A stretch of 29,246 nt of DNA from Paraprevotella sp. Its GTDB lineage: Bacteria > Bacteroidota > Bacteroidia > Bacteroidales > Bacteroidaceae. The DNA lies in contig JAJPYK010000204.1 of assembly GCA_021205005.1 (NCBI GenBank), forward strand, positions 1 to 29,246, in the 5' to 3' direction. The position numbers were made by a program, and so were the translations under genes. Every line of letters begins with the position of its first letter. The first letter of the stretch is position 1. This document shows, piece by piece, positions 1-8,219 of the stretch. The notes under the pieces were generated by a model, which saw only the letters and a list, made by a program, of their open reading frames with translations, was not told where the DNA came from and did not search any database.

Positions 1-1
1 C

Positions 2-751
2 TATATGACGGGCGGACACGTGCAACGGGTAGTCCACGCACTCGTTTCGGCCTCGAAAGCCAACATCGACCTCCCCTTCGAGAAAGCCACAGCCATTGAC
101 CTGGCCGGCCGTGATGTATTCGAAGCCGTACAGACTTCGGTCAACCCCAAAGTCATCGACACCCCGCCGGTGGCCGCCGTAGCCAAAAACGGCATCCAAT
201 TGATAGCCAAAGCCCGTGTGACCGTACGGGCAAATATTCACCAATTGGTAGGCGGTGCGGGAGAAGACACCATCCTGGCACGTGTAGGCGAAGGCATCGT
301 ATCCTCCATCGGTTCGGCCGAAAACCATGAACAAGTACTTGAGAATCCGGATTCCATCTCCAAACTGGTACTGAAGAAAGGGTTGGATGCCGGTACGGCT
401 TTCGAGATCCTGTCCATCGACATTGCCGACATCGACGTCGGCAAGAACATCGGAGCCACACTCCAGATAGACCAGGCCAACGCCGACAAAAACATCGCAC
501 AAGCCAAGGCCGAGGAACGCCGCGCCATGGCCATAGCGGCCGAACAGGAGATGAAAGCCAAGGCCCAGGAAGCCCGTGCCGAAGTCATCCAGGCCGAAGC
601 CGAAGTACCCAAAGCCCTGGCACAAGCCTTGCGCGACGGACACATGGGATTCATGGACTACTATAAATTAGAAAACCTGAAAGGTGACACGGCCATGCGG
701 GAAAACATCGGCAATCTGACGAAAGACGGTGTGAAAGACATCCTGAAATAA
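2..751 (+). CDS. floA: Flotillin-like protein FloA, C-terminal part (5' end outside window)
   Basis: The reading frame is open to the left edge, so this is the C-terminal 250 or so residues of a protein normally about 330 residues long; the first ATG (position 5) is internal. The text matches the bacterial FloA (YqfA) family: a band-7/SPFH-type core ([23 protein letters not shown] region, about residues 60-80 of the visible part), then a long Ala/Glu/Lys-rich coiled-coil stretch (about 150-210) with the AEEER and [18 protein letters not shown] pattern, and a C-terminal end [11 protein letters not shown]. FloA is membrane-anchored by an N-terminal hairpin, missing here, and organises membrane microdomains. 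The stop is TAA. No partner gene is visible upstream. Identification rests on overall sequence resemblance and is firm. Confidence 0.93.
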   Translation, partial: YMTGGHVQRVVHALVSASKANIDLPFEKATAIDLAGRDVFEAVQTSVNPKVIDTPPVAAVAKNGIQLIAKARVTVRANIHQLVGGAGEDTILARVGEGIVSSIGSAENHEQVLENPDSISKLVLKKGLDAGTAFEILSIDIADIDVGKNIGATLQIDQANADKNIAQAKAEERRAMAIAAEQEMKAKAQEARAEVIQAEAEVPKALAQALRDGHMGFMDYYKLENLKGDTAMRENIGNLTKDGVKDILK

Positions 752-821
752 GGCACAACGGTGTAATAATTTCTCTGCGTCGGAATCGTCGACGTAAGAC
801 ATTCATATTCAGACGAGAGTA

Positions 822-881
822 AAACGGGAAATCATTCTCCGCAGATTAAGATTTCAATCTGCGGAGAATGATTTCCCGTTT
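822..881. repeat. Perfect inverted repeat (26-bp arms, 8-nt loop) between convergent genes
   Basis: Arms at 822-847 and 856-881 are exact reverse complements; the loop is 848-855. The arms contain the core CTCCGCAG/CTGCGGAG found in the other intergenic arrays. It lies between the convergent ends of floA (+) and the GH43 gene (-). Read on the minus strand the stem is followed by a short T-run, so it could end transcripts of the GH43 gene; on the plus strand there is no T-run. The rest of the gap (752-821 and 925-1091) shows no credible gene. Confidence 0.85.
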
Positions 882-924
882 GGCGCAGAATCGTCCGCCG
901 ATCTGCGGAACCATTTCTTCTGTA
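837..924. repeat. 22-bp-periodic repeat array, locus A (4 units)
   Basis: Cores start at 837 (CTCCGCAG), 859 (CTGCGGAG), 881 (TGGCGCAG, degenerate) and 903 (CTGCGGAA), each exactly 22 bp apart. The core is nearly its own reverse complement, so orientation is ambiguous. The same array type occurs at 6594, 15206 and 23638. The first two units lie inside the perfect hairpin at 822-881. Function unknown. Confidence 0.7.
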
Positions 925-1091
925 AACTTATCTCACCACGAATGCCGTTTAGGAACCATCTCTGAAGCTATGACCGGACGGAATAAATCCGACGGACGAC
1001 AACTTTTCACCGTGCATCACGCCCACACGGATCATACGGACCTTCCGAAAGTGAGGAATGGTGAGGGAGATAGGACAGACCGACACTCCGT

Positions 1092-2117
1092 TTATTTCAC
1101 CGGCTTTACCCCCTCTTGTGTGGGCGTCACGGCCTTGATCGTACCGTCCGGGTTGAATGCCATCTTGTCGATGCAGACTTCACGATGCGTGCCCGGCTGA
1201 TGGTGCAAGTAATTCTTGTTGATGCGATGGTATACGATATACCACTCGTCCTTTCCCGGAATCTGGAGTACGGCATTGTGAGCCGTACCGTAAATCTGTT
1301 GGTCGGGACGCTGAATAAGGATAACCGGATTCTTCGCCACCTCTATCGGACCGAGCGGCGACTTCGACGTACCGTAAGCCACGTGATAGTTCGACGAACC
1401 GGTGTCGTCCACACTCCAAAGGAAATAATAAATGCCCTTGCGATAGAACACATAGGTGGCTTCCCTGAATGCATAATCCTGCAAAGTACCTACCTGCGGC
1501 GTCATCAAGGTTTCCGTCTCAGGTTTGATGCTCATCATGTCGTCGTTCAATTCCGCTCCGGCCATGTAACCGTTTCCCCAATACAGGTAGCTCTTGCCGC
1601 TTACGGGGTCTTCAAAGACGTCCACATCGATTTGTTGCCCTTGCTCCACTCCGGCCGGACGTCGGGTGATAATGGGATGACCGGCATCCGTAAACGGGCC
1701 GGTAGGCTTATCGGCCGTAGCTACTCCGATAGCCTTTCCTTCCGGGGTATTCCCGCTGAAATAGAAAAAGTATTTATATTTTCCATTGATTTTTTTCTCG
1801 ATGATGCATGGTGCCCAAGCGTTTCCATCCGACCATTTGACCTGGTCGGTAGCCAAATCGAGCATGATGCCCTCATGACGCCAATCAGTCAGGTCCTTGG
1901 AACTGAATACGGTGAAGTAATATCCGCTCCACCCCGGAGCGCCGTCGGTTGTGGAATAGATATAATACTTTTTGGTCTGTTGGGCATACAGGATCTCAGG
2001 ATCTGCATGAAATTCCGGAAGAACGGGATTCCCGGTTTTGGGCCTCTGGGCCGATAAATGGACCGAAACGCCCAACAAGCACGTCAGTGCAAGGGTTGCA
2101 AATGTATTTTTTAGCAT
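1092..2117 (-). CDS. Glycoside hydrolase family 43 protein, secreted
   Basis: A 341-residue protein with an N-terminal signal peptide (hydrophobic LALTCLLGVSV, cut near SAQ at about 22-24), so it is exported to the periplasm or surface. The rest is a single five-bladed GH43 domain. Likely catalytic residues are D39 (FHADPE, base), D164 (QQIDVDVFED, pKa modulator) and E219 (FREATY, acid). GH43 enzymes act on arabinan, arabinoxylan or related beta-linked pentose or galactose polymers; the exact substrate cannot be read here. The motif HREVCIDKM near the C-terminus is typical of several Bacteroidetes GH43 subfamilies. It starts 24 nt after the aroB stop, so it is probably co-transcribed with aroB, an unusual partnership. 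No susC/susD pair is adjacent, so this is not a classical utilisation locus. Confidence 0.88.
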   Translation of the reverse strand: MLKNTFATLALTCLLGVSVHLSAQRPKTGNPVLPEFHADPEILYAQQTKKYYIYSTTDGAPGWSGYYFTVFSSKDLTDWRHEGIMLDLATDQVKWSDGNAWAPCIIEKKINGKYKYFFYFSGNTPEGKAIGVATADKPTGPFTDAGHPIITRRPAGVEQGQQIDVDVFEDPVSGKSYLYWGNGYMAGAELNDDMMSIKPETETLMTPQVGTLQDYAFREATYVFYRKGIYYFLWSVDDTGSSNYHVAYGTSKSPLGPIEVAKNPVILIQRPDQQIYGTAHNAVLQIPGKDEWYIVYHRINKNYLHHQPGTHREVCIDKMAFNPDGTIKAVTPTQEGVKPVK

Positions 2118-2141
2118 GTCTGTATATGGATTAAGTTAATG

Positions 2142-3203
2142 TCAGCACCCCATGACTTCACGATAGAAGTCCAGCATATTGAAGATTTCACTCCGCTCTG
2201 CCGTCTGGTTGATATGAATATCCCCGATGTCGCCCAATAATGTTAAGTTAATGTGCCCCGCCGTATTTTTCTTATCATGCGTCATGAACTGATAGATTCG
2301 TTCGTATTCCTTACAATCTAAAGCGAACGCCCCATAATAGTTTTTAATGAAACTGGTGGTTTGCCACAGTTTGTCCTTCGGAAATCCTTCGCGCAGACTA
2401 CTCAGATAAAGCTCGCACACCATTCCCCACGCCACGGCATAGCCGTGCAATACGGTGCGTCCCTCGACCAGGGCAAGGCTTTCCAGCGCATGCCCCGCCG
2501 TGTGCCCGAAGTTCAAGGCCTTGCGTATGCCTTGTTCATAAGGATCTTCCTCCACGACATGTTCCTTGATGGCCACACTTTTGGCCACCAGATCCTGCAA
2601 CTTACGGTAATCCACATCATTCAGATCGAAAGTGATAAGCTCCGCCCAGTTTTGTTCCGTACTGATCAGACCGTGTTTCAGCATCTCGGCATATCCCGAA
2701 CACAGGTTTTTATAATCCAATGTCTTCAGGAACTCCGTATCCAAAAGGACGCTGGCGGCAGGAGAAAACACACCGATTTCGTTTTTCAGGCCGTTAAAGT
2801 TGATGCCGGTCTTTCCGCCCACGGCCGCATCGACCATAGCCAACAGCGTGGTGGGAATGTTCAGGTAAGGTATGCCCCTTTTAAACGTAGATGCGGCAAA
2901 GCCTCCCAAGTCGGTTACCATCCCCCCGCCCAAGTTGACGAGTAAGGAATGGCGCGTACCGCCGCGACGGCCCAAATCCGACCATACGTGCATCAGCGTC
3001 TCGATGTCTTTGTTCTCATCCGTAGCGCCGATCACGATGGATTCAGCATGTTTCATAGAGTCCAGACCGGCAATGACCGGCCAGCATTGTGTTTGCGTAG
3101 TCTCGTCAGTCAATACGAACAGTTTGTCGTGCGGAATACGGTTAATGGCTTGTGCTAAACTTTCTTCCAAATTCTGCGAAATAATAATATCCTGCTTTTG
3201 CAT
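2142..3203 (-). CDS. aroB: 3-dehydroquinate synthase
   Basis: A 353-residue cytoplasmic enzyme converting DAHP to 3-dehydroquinate, second step of the shikimate pathway to aromatic amino acids; it uses NAD+ and a divalent metal. Visible signatures: the NAD-binding LGGGMVTDLGGFAAS stretch (residues 91-105), AVGGKTGIN (127-135), and metal ligands expected at E173 (SGYAEMLKHG), H234 (NFGHTAGHALE) and H253 (LHGYAVAWG). The length is normal for the family. Start ATG at 3203 fits a leader with a TAnnTTTG-type element at 3230-3237. It is the first gene of a likely aroB-GH43 transcript. Confidence 0.97.
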   Translation of the reverse strand: MQKQDIIISQNLEESLAQAINRIPHDKLFVLTDETTQTQCWPVIAGLDSMKHAESIVIGATDENKDIETLMHVWSDLGRRGGTRHSLLVNLGGGMVTDLGGFAASTFKRGIPYLNIPTTLLAMVDAAVGGKTGINFNGLKNEIGVFSPAASVLLDTEFLKTLDYKNLCSGYAEMLKHGLISTEQNWAELITFDLNDVDYRKLQDLVAKSVAIKEHVVEEDPYEQGIRKALNFGHTAGHALESLALVEGRTVLHGYAVAWGMVCELYLSSLREGFPKDKLWQTTSFIKNYYGAFALDCKEYERIYQFMTHDKKNTAGHINLTLLGDIGDIHINQTAERSEIFNMLDFYREVMGC

Positions 3204-3229
3204 GGCTCTCTCCTCTTATAAATTATCTG

Positions 3230-3237
3230 CAAAGATA
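3230..3237 (-). promoter_or_regulatory. Putative -7 element (TATCTTTG) for aroB
   Basis: Reads TATCTTTG on the minus strand, matching the Bacteroidetes TAnnTTTG consensus, about 27 nt before the aroB start. I see no good TTTG -33 element at the right spacing. Confidence 0.5.
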
Positions 3238-3289
3238 GTTTTTTTGAAAGATACGATTCCCCTATCCTACTTTTTTCTTGCGAATTGTT

Positions 3290-3297
3290 TAAATTTG
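3290..3297 (+). promoter_or_regulatory. Putative -7 element (TAAATTTG) for the outer-membrane barrel gene
   Basis: TAAATTTG fits TAnnTTTG and lies about 125 nt before the ATG at 3423, giving a leader of roughly 115 nt. The -33 element is not convincing. Confidence 0.4.
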
Positions 3298-3422
3298 CAG
3301 GCGGTTAGGCAATAGGCTTATTTATTTTTGTTAAAACGAGAATTCCGGATTAAACCGGATGCACAGTTGCTCGTCTTACACACGGAATCAACTTTAGGAA
3401 AGAAAGAAACGATTTATAAAAC

Positions 3423-6400
3423 ATGATAAAAAAAAGAAACGTGTTGACCCTCGTGTTGTGCCTGTTGAGCGCATGCTTGTGGGCACAAAAAGTAACGGTC
3501 AGCGGAGTGGTGGCGGAGGAGGATACCAACGAGCCGGTGTTTGCGGCCTCTGTGGTGCTGCTGAATGCAGACAGTACATTAGTGACAGGGTGCAGTTCCA
3601 AGATGGACGGCAAGTTTTCAATCCCCGCAGTGAAGCCTGGAAAGTACCTTTTCAGAATCACTTATGTAGGTTTCAAGCCCTATTACAAGAATCTGCAACT
3701 GACGGCGTCGCACCCGAGCCTGGCGATGGGAACGGTGAAGTTGGAAGCCAATGCCGTAATGTTGAAAGCGGCGGAAGTCACGGCCCGTCAAGCTCAAGTG
3801 GAAATGAAAGCCGACACGTTCGTATACAACGCCGGAGCTTATCGCGTACCGGAAGGTTCGGCCTTGGAAGAGTTGGTAAAGAAACTGCCGGGCGCAGAAG
3901 TTTCTGACGACGGAACGATCAAAATCAACGGTAAGGAAGTGAAGAAGATCATGATAGACGGCAAGGAATTCTTCGACACGGATACCAAAATCGCCATGAA
4001 GAATCTGCCGACCAACATGGTGGAAATAATCAAGGCCTATGACCGACAGAGCGATTACACGCGAATGACGGGCATCGACGACGGAGAAGAGGAAACCGTA
4101 CTCGACCTTTCAGTGAAAAAAGACATGAAGAAAGGTTGGATCAGCGACATTGATTTAGGCTACGGAACGAAGGACCGTTATACGGGACGAATGATGGTAA
4201 ACCGTTTCACGGACAAGCTGCGGCTGACCGTGCTCGGCTCGGCCAACAATATGAACGACCGCGGATTTCCCGGCAGCGGAGGGTTCGGCGGATTCGGAGG
4301 CGGAGGAGGACTGGTGGCCAGCAAGATGGCCGGAATGGACTTCAACTGGGAAAACGGGAAGCAGGTACGGGAAGCAGGAAGATTGAGAATCGGCGGTAAC
4401 GTACGTTATTCCAATAGAAGTACAGACGCTTTGAGTACGACCAACTCGGAAACATTCCTCAATACAGGGGCCAACAGTTCGTTCGACAACAGCAAAAACC
4501 TGAACCGTTCCGGCAATACAGATGTGAGCTCCAACTTCCGGTTCGAGTGGTCGCCCGACACCATGACCCGCGTCATGTTTTTCCCGAACTTCTCTTATTC
4601 AAAGAATTACAGAAACGGGGAGAGTTCCTCGGTGACGTTCAACGACGATCCTTATGCCAGAATGACCGACCCGTTGACGCAATACGAGGATTACGTCAAG
4701 GACAGCATCGTGGTGAACGACAACAAACGTTGGAGCCACAGCGACGGGAACAGTTATTCATTCGACGGTACGTTGATGGCTAACCGCCGTTTGAACAACA
4801 AGGGACGCAATCTCAGTTTGCGTTTGCAGGGGGGATATTCCGACTCGCAGAGCAACTCTCACAACATTTCGGACGTGAACTATTTCCTGAGAAGAGATGA
4901 CGCGGGAAACCCGGGAAACGACTACACGCGCCGTTACAGCACGAATCCTTCCAAGAGCTACAATGCCAGCGCCAACCTGAGTTACAGCGAACCTTTATTC
5001 GCCGGAGCGTATTTGCAATTCAGCTACCGCTACCAATACCGTTACACCGACTCCGACCGTTCGATGTATGAGTTCTCGGACCTGATAGACTCTCTGTGGC
5101 AAAATCAAGGCATAGACTATCGGGACAATATCGCTTATTTGCCCGGCATCGACGTATTGGGAGCTTATATCGACACCCAAAACAGCCAATACGCCACCTA
5201 TAAGGAGCATAATCAAGACGCTACGGTGATGTTCCGCTACAGTAAGGAGAAAATACGGTTGAATGCGGGAGTATCCTTGCAACCCCAGAAGACGTTCATG
5301 GATTATCAGAAAGGATCGTTGGACACCACCGTCGTGCGGAATGTGATGAACTGGGCGCCGCGTGTGGACTTCCGCTACAAGTTCTCGGACACCGGACAGT
5401 TGCGCTTCCGTTACAACGGACGTTCGGCGCAGCCTTCCATGACCAACCTGCTCGACGTAACCGATGACTCCGACCCGCTGAACGTATCGAAAGGTAATCC
5501 CGGACTGAAGCCTTCGTGGACCAACAGCATGAGCTTGTTCTACAACAACTACGTGACCGACAAGCAACGCGGTTGGATGGTCAACGCCAACATGAGCATG
5601 ACGAACAACAGCATCAGCACGGCTGTACTCTACGATGAGTCGTCGGGTCAGCGCACGACCATGCCGATTAACATCAACGGCAACTGGAACTCCAACGTGG
5701 ACGTCATGTTCAACACGGCCATGGGAGCTAAAAAGTATTTCAACTTCTTTACCTTCACGAACTACGGATATACAAATGCCGTGGGATACATCAGTTCCGA
5801 CTCCCAAATCGGAGGCGGCGACATCACATCGGACCAGATCGTCAATCTCAGTCAGAAAAGTACGACCCGAACGACCAATTTGGGCGAACGGATGAATCTG
5901 AATTTCCGGAACGACCTGCTCGAAGTCGGCGTAAACGGGAACATCAATTACCAGCATGCGCGTAACGCCCTTCAGACCAACGCGAACATGGACACGTATA
6001 CTTTCTCCTATGGCGGAAATGTCATCGTGAACTTCCCGTGGAACATGAGTCTGGCCACGAACATCGGCGAGAATTGCCGCCGCGGGTATGACGATGCTTC
6101 GATGAACACGAACGAACTGATCTGGAACGCCCAATTGTCGCAAAGCTTCCTGAAACAGAATGCAGCCACAGTATCGGTACAATGGTACGACATCCTGCAC
6201 GAGATGAGCAATATCAGCCGTTCGCTGACGGCAACGCAACGTACAGATACTTGGACGAATGCCATCAACAGCTACGTCATGGTACATTTCATTTATAGAC
6301 TGAACCTGATGGGTAGCCGGGAAGCCCGTGCCAGCATGGGACGACCGGGAGATGACGGTTTCGGCCCCGGCCCGGACAGAGGCCCGGGCGGATTCGGAGG

Positions 6401-6425
6401 TCCCGGCGGCCACGGCCCAGGCTGA
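3423..6425 (+). CDS. Outer-membrane beta-barrel protein, TonB-dependent-receptor-like, with carboxypeptidase-regulatory-like domain
   Basis: A 1000-residue protein. Residues 1-21 are a signal peptide (LTLVLCLLSACLWAQ). About 25-110 is a carboxypeptidase-D-regulatory-like beta-sandwich (VSGVVAEEDTNEPV...GKFSIPAVKPGKYLFRITYVGF). About 115-240 is a plug-like domain (EALEELVKKLPGAEVSDDGTIKINGKEVKKIMIDGKEFF type), and the rest alternates aromatic strands ending in a C-terminal strand YVMVHFIYRLNL. This order fits the Bacteroidetes outer-membrane protein family with a C-terminal barrel (OMP_b-brl_3 type). There is no susD partner, so the cargo is unknown. Two glycine-rich stretches are odd: GFPGSGGFGGFGGGGG at about 282-296, and a tail of about 35 residues rich in Gly, Pro and charged residues after the last strand. 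A terminator follows at 6465. Confidence 0.9.
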   Translation: MIKKRNVLTLVLCLLSACLWAQKVTVSGVVAEEDTNEPVFAASVVLLNADSTLVTGCSSKMDGKFSIPAVKPGKYLFRITYVGFKPYYKNLQLTASHPSLAMGTVKLEANAVMLKAAEVTARQAQVEMKADTFVYNAGAYRVPEGSALEELVKKLPGAEVSDDGTIKINGKEVKKIMIDGKEFFDTDTKIAMKNLPTNMVEIIKAYDRQSDYTRMTGIDDGEEETVLDLSVKKDMKKGWISDIDLGYGTKDRYTGRMMVNRFTDKLRLTVLGSANNMNDRGFPGSGGFGGFGGGGGLVASKMAGMDFNWENGKQVREAGRLRIGGNVRYSNRSTDALSTTNSETFLNTGANSSFDNSKNLNRSGNTDVSSNFRFEWSPDTMTRVMFFPNFSYSKNYRNGESSSVTFNDDPYARMTDPLTQYEDYVKDSIVVNDNKRWSHSDGNSYSFDGTLMANRRLNNKGRNLSLRLQGGYSDSQSNSHNISDVNYFLRRDDAGNPGNDYTRRYSTNPSKSYNASANLSYSEPLFAGAYLQFSYRYQYRYTDSDRSMYEFSDLIDSLWQNQGIDYRDNIAYLPGIDVLGAYIDTQNSQYATYKEHNQDATVMFRYSKEKIRLNAGVSLQPQKTFMDYQKGSLDTTVVRNVMNWAPRVDFRYKFSDTGQLRFRYNGRSAQPSMTNLLDVTDDSDPLNVSKGNPGLKPSWTNSMSLFYNNYVTDKQRGWMVNANMSMTNNSISTAVLYDESSGQRTTMPININGNWNSNVDVMFNTAMGAKKYFNFFTFTNYGYTNAVGYISSDSQIGGGDITSDQIVNLSQKSTTRTTNLGERMNLNFRNDLLEVGVNGNINYQHARNALQTNANMDTYTFSYGGNVIVNFPWNMSLATNIGENCRRGYDDASMNTNELIWNAQLSQSFLKQNAATVSVQWYDILHEMSNISRSLTATQRTDTWTNAINSYVMVHFIYRLNLMGSREARASMGRPGDDGFGPGPDRGPGGFGGPGGHGPG

Positions 6426-6464
6426 TTCGGAGGTCCTCGGTAGGACCTGAAGGACGGGCCATCG

Positions 6465-6509
6465 GGCGGAAATGCTTCCTTACGGACGAAGCATTTCCGC
6501 CTTTTTTTT
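6465..6509 (+). terminator. Intrinsic terminator after the outer-membrane barrel gene
   Basis: Stem arms 6465-6478 and 6488-6501 are perfect 14-bp complements (GGCGGAAATGCTTC) with a 9-nt loop, followed by eight T residues at 6502-6509. A smaller 7-bp hairpin (AGGTCCT-N4-AGGACCT) lies just past the stop codon at 6431-6448. Confidence 0.92.
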
Positions 6510-6593
6510 GTCCGCATTCATGATCAGATACGCTTCTTTCCGACGCATGAGACAGAGGCCCGGTAAGGAAGCGTTTCAGTCCCAAAAATCAAT

Positions 6594-6681
6594 CTGCGGA
6601 GATTGAGAAATTTTTCTGCGGAAATTGAAAACTTTTTCTGCGGAGATTGATGTTCCGACCTGCGGAGAAAAAAAATCTTTT
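6594..6681. repeat. 22-bp-periodic repeat array, locus B (4 units)
   Basis: CTGCGG begins at 6594, 6616, 6638 and 6660, exactly 22 bp apart. Unit cores read CTGCGGAGATTGA, CTGCGGAAATTGA, CTGCGGAGATTGA and CTGCGGAGAAAAA; the linkers are A/T-rich. It lies between the terminator of the outer-membrane barrel gene and the cls promoter region. Too short and too regular in the linkers to be CRISPR. Function unknown. Confidence 0.85.
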
Positions 6682-6722
6682 TTTATTTCACCGCTTTTAT
6701 TCCCGAGAATCCATTTTTTTTG

Positions 6723-6730
6723 TAAGTTTG
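6723..6730 (+). promoter_or_regulatory. Putative -7 element (TAAGTTTG) for cls
   Basis: TAAGTTTG matches TAnnTTTG, about 22 nt before the GTG start at 6753. The upstream -33 box is poorly conserved. Confidence 0.45.
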
Positions 6731-6752
6731 TTTACGCTAAACAAATTCGACC

Positions 6753-8219
6753 GTGTTCGACGTCGTCATTTATAGTATAATCGGTGCATTTTACCTGTTC
6801 GTCGTATTGAGCCAGATGCTGGTCGTGATTCTCGAGAATCACCAGCCCGTAAAGACCGTGGCCTGGCTGATGGTCCTTTTTTTCCTTCCGGTGGCAGGAC
6901 TTGTAGCCTACTTTTTTTTCGGCCGCAACCGCAAACGCGAGCATTTCGTAAGCAAAGCCTGTGCCAGCCAATTGGCCCGGCGTGCGGCCGTACGCTTTTA
7001 CCAAGGCGGTTTCCCAGAAGTGCCGGAGGAACACAAGCCGCTGATCAAACTGTTTCGCCGCCAAAGCGGGGCTTTACCCTATGCCAACAATAAAATCCGT
7101 TTTTTCACGGCCGGCGTGGATATGCTCGACAATCTGCTGCGCGACATAGCTTCGGCCCGTCATCATATCCATGTGGAGTTCTACATCATCGAAGACGACC
7201 GGGTGGGACGTACGGTGTGCGAGGCCCTGGCCGCCAAGGTTCGCGAAGGTGTAAGCGTCCGACTGGTTTACGATGACGTGGGATGCTGGAACGTGAAGAA
7301 GATTTTTTTCAGACAGATGGAAGAAAAGGGCATGCAGGTGGCCCCTTTCCTTCCCGTACGCTTTCCCAAACTGACCAGCAAAGTGGATTTCCGCAACCAC
7401 CGGAAAATCGTCGTAATCGACGGCATCATCGGTTATGTGGGGGGAATGAATCTGGCCGAACGCTATTTTTATCCTGCGGAAAGCGGAGAACCGGCCTGGC
7501 GCGACACTCATACCCGCCTTATGGGCAATGCCGTAGCCGGGCTGCAACGTGCGTTTCTCTCGGATTGGTATGTCGCAGTCCGACAGACGATTACCGAACA
7601 GGTGTATTTTCCTCACGAGGACGAGTGTCGCAAAATCATGGACAGCGACCGTGAGGCTTATGCAAGTCTGGATGCGCTGATACAGATCGTGACGTCCATT
7701 CCCACAGCTCCTTGGCCCGACATCATGCAGGGGTTGGTATTGGCCGTCATGCGTGCCCGCAAATACTGTTACTTGCAAAGCCCTTATTTTATGCCGACAG
7801 AGCGCATGTTGTTTGCCTTGCAAACCGCCGCATTGGCCGGAGTGGACGTACGGTTGATGATTCCGGAGCGCACGGACAAGCGTTTCCTGACGTGGGCTTC
7901 GCGCTCATTCCTTTACGATGTGATCCGTGCCGGCGTGAGGGTGTATCTTTATTACACCGGATTCCTTCATTCTAAGACGTTGGTGTGCGATGACACATTG
8001 GCCTCTTGCGGTTCCACCAATATCGACTTCCGGAGCTTTGAGCGAAACTTTGAGGTGAATGCTTTTGTATACGACCGCGGGGCAGCCTTGAGCTTGAAAG
8101 AAATATTCTTGAAGGATCAAACTCATTGCCGTCTGCTTAATTTAGAAACGTGGGAGACACGTTCCATTTGGTATCGGATGGCGGAATCGTCTATTCGCCT
8201 GCTGTCTCCTTTGCTTTGA
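6753..8219 (+). CDS. cls: Cardiolipin synthase (phospholipase D family)
   Basis: A 488-residue membrane enzyme that joins phosphatidylglycerol units into cardiolipin. Two N-terminal membrane segments are visible (about 4-27 and 34-56), followed by two PLD catalytic motifs of the HxKx4D type: H216-K218-D223 (NHRKIVVID) with GGMNL after it, and H406-K408-D413 (LHSKTLVCD) with GSTNID after it. The length is normal. The start is GTG at 6753; an in-frame stop at 6738-6740 excludes a longer version. Its last 29 nt overlap the end of rsmD on the other strand. The protein ends in RLLSPLL, a usual ending of the family as I know it. Confidence 0.95.
   Translation: MFDVVIYSIIGAFYLFVVLSQMLVVILENHQPVKTVAWLMVLFFLPVAGLVAYFFFGRNRKREHFVSKACASQLARRAAVRFYQGGFPEVPEEHKPLIKLFRRQSGALPYANNKIRFFTAGVDMLDNLLRDIASARHHIHVEFYIIEDDRVGRTVCEALAAKVREGVSVRLVYDDVGCWNVKKIFFRQMEEKGMQVAPFLPVRFPKLTSKVDFRNHRKIVVIDGIIGYVGGMNLAERYFYPAESGEPAWRDTHTRLMGNAVAGLQRAFLSDWYVAVRQTITEQVYFPHEDECRKIMDSDREAYASLDALIQIVTSIPTAPWPDIMQGLVLAVMRARKYCYLQSPYFMPTERMLFALQTAALAGVDVRLMIPERTDKRFLTWASRSFLYDVIRAGVRVYLYYTGFLHSKTLVCDDTLASCGSTNIDFRSFERNFEVNAFVYDRGAALSLKEIFLKDQTHCRLLNLETWETRSIWYRMAESSIRLLSPLL

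Noticed and set aside
868..1200. 110-codon plus-strand frame running from the repeat array into the GH43 gene
   Set aside because: Begins inside the hairpin, overlaps a well-supported gene antisense and resembles nothing.
4995..6413. 472-codon frame antisense to the outer-membrane barrel gene
   Set aside because: His/Val/Arg-rich shadow of a barrel gene with no domain; the plus-strand frame has signal peptide, plug and strands.
3423..6425. SusC-type glycan importer of a utilisation locus
   Set aside because: No susD gene next to it, and the barrel resembles the OMP_b-brl_3 type group more than SusC; the neighbours are lipid and translation genes.
6594..6681. CRISPR array
   Set aside because: The whole unit is only 22 bp, linkers are A/T-rich and not unique spacers of constant 30-40 bp, there are only four units, and there are no cas genes.
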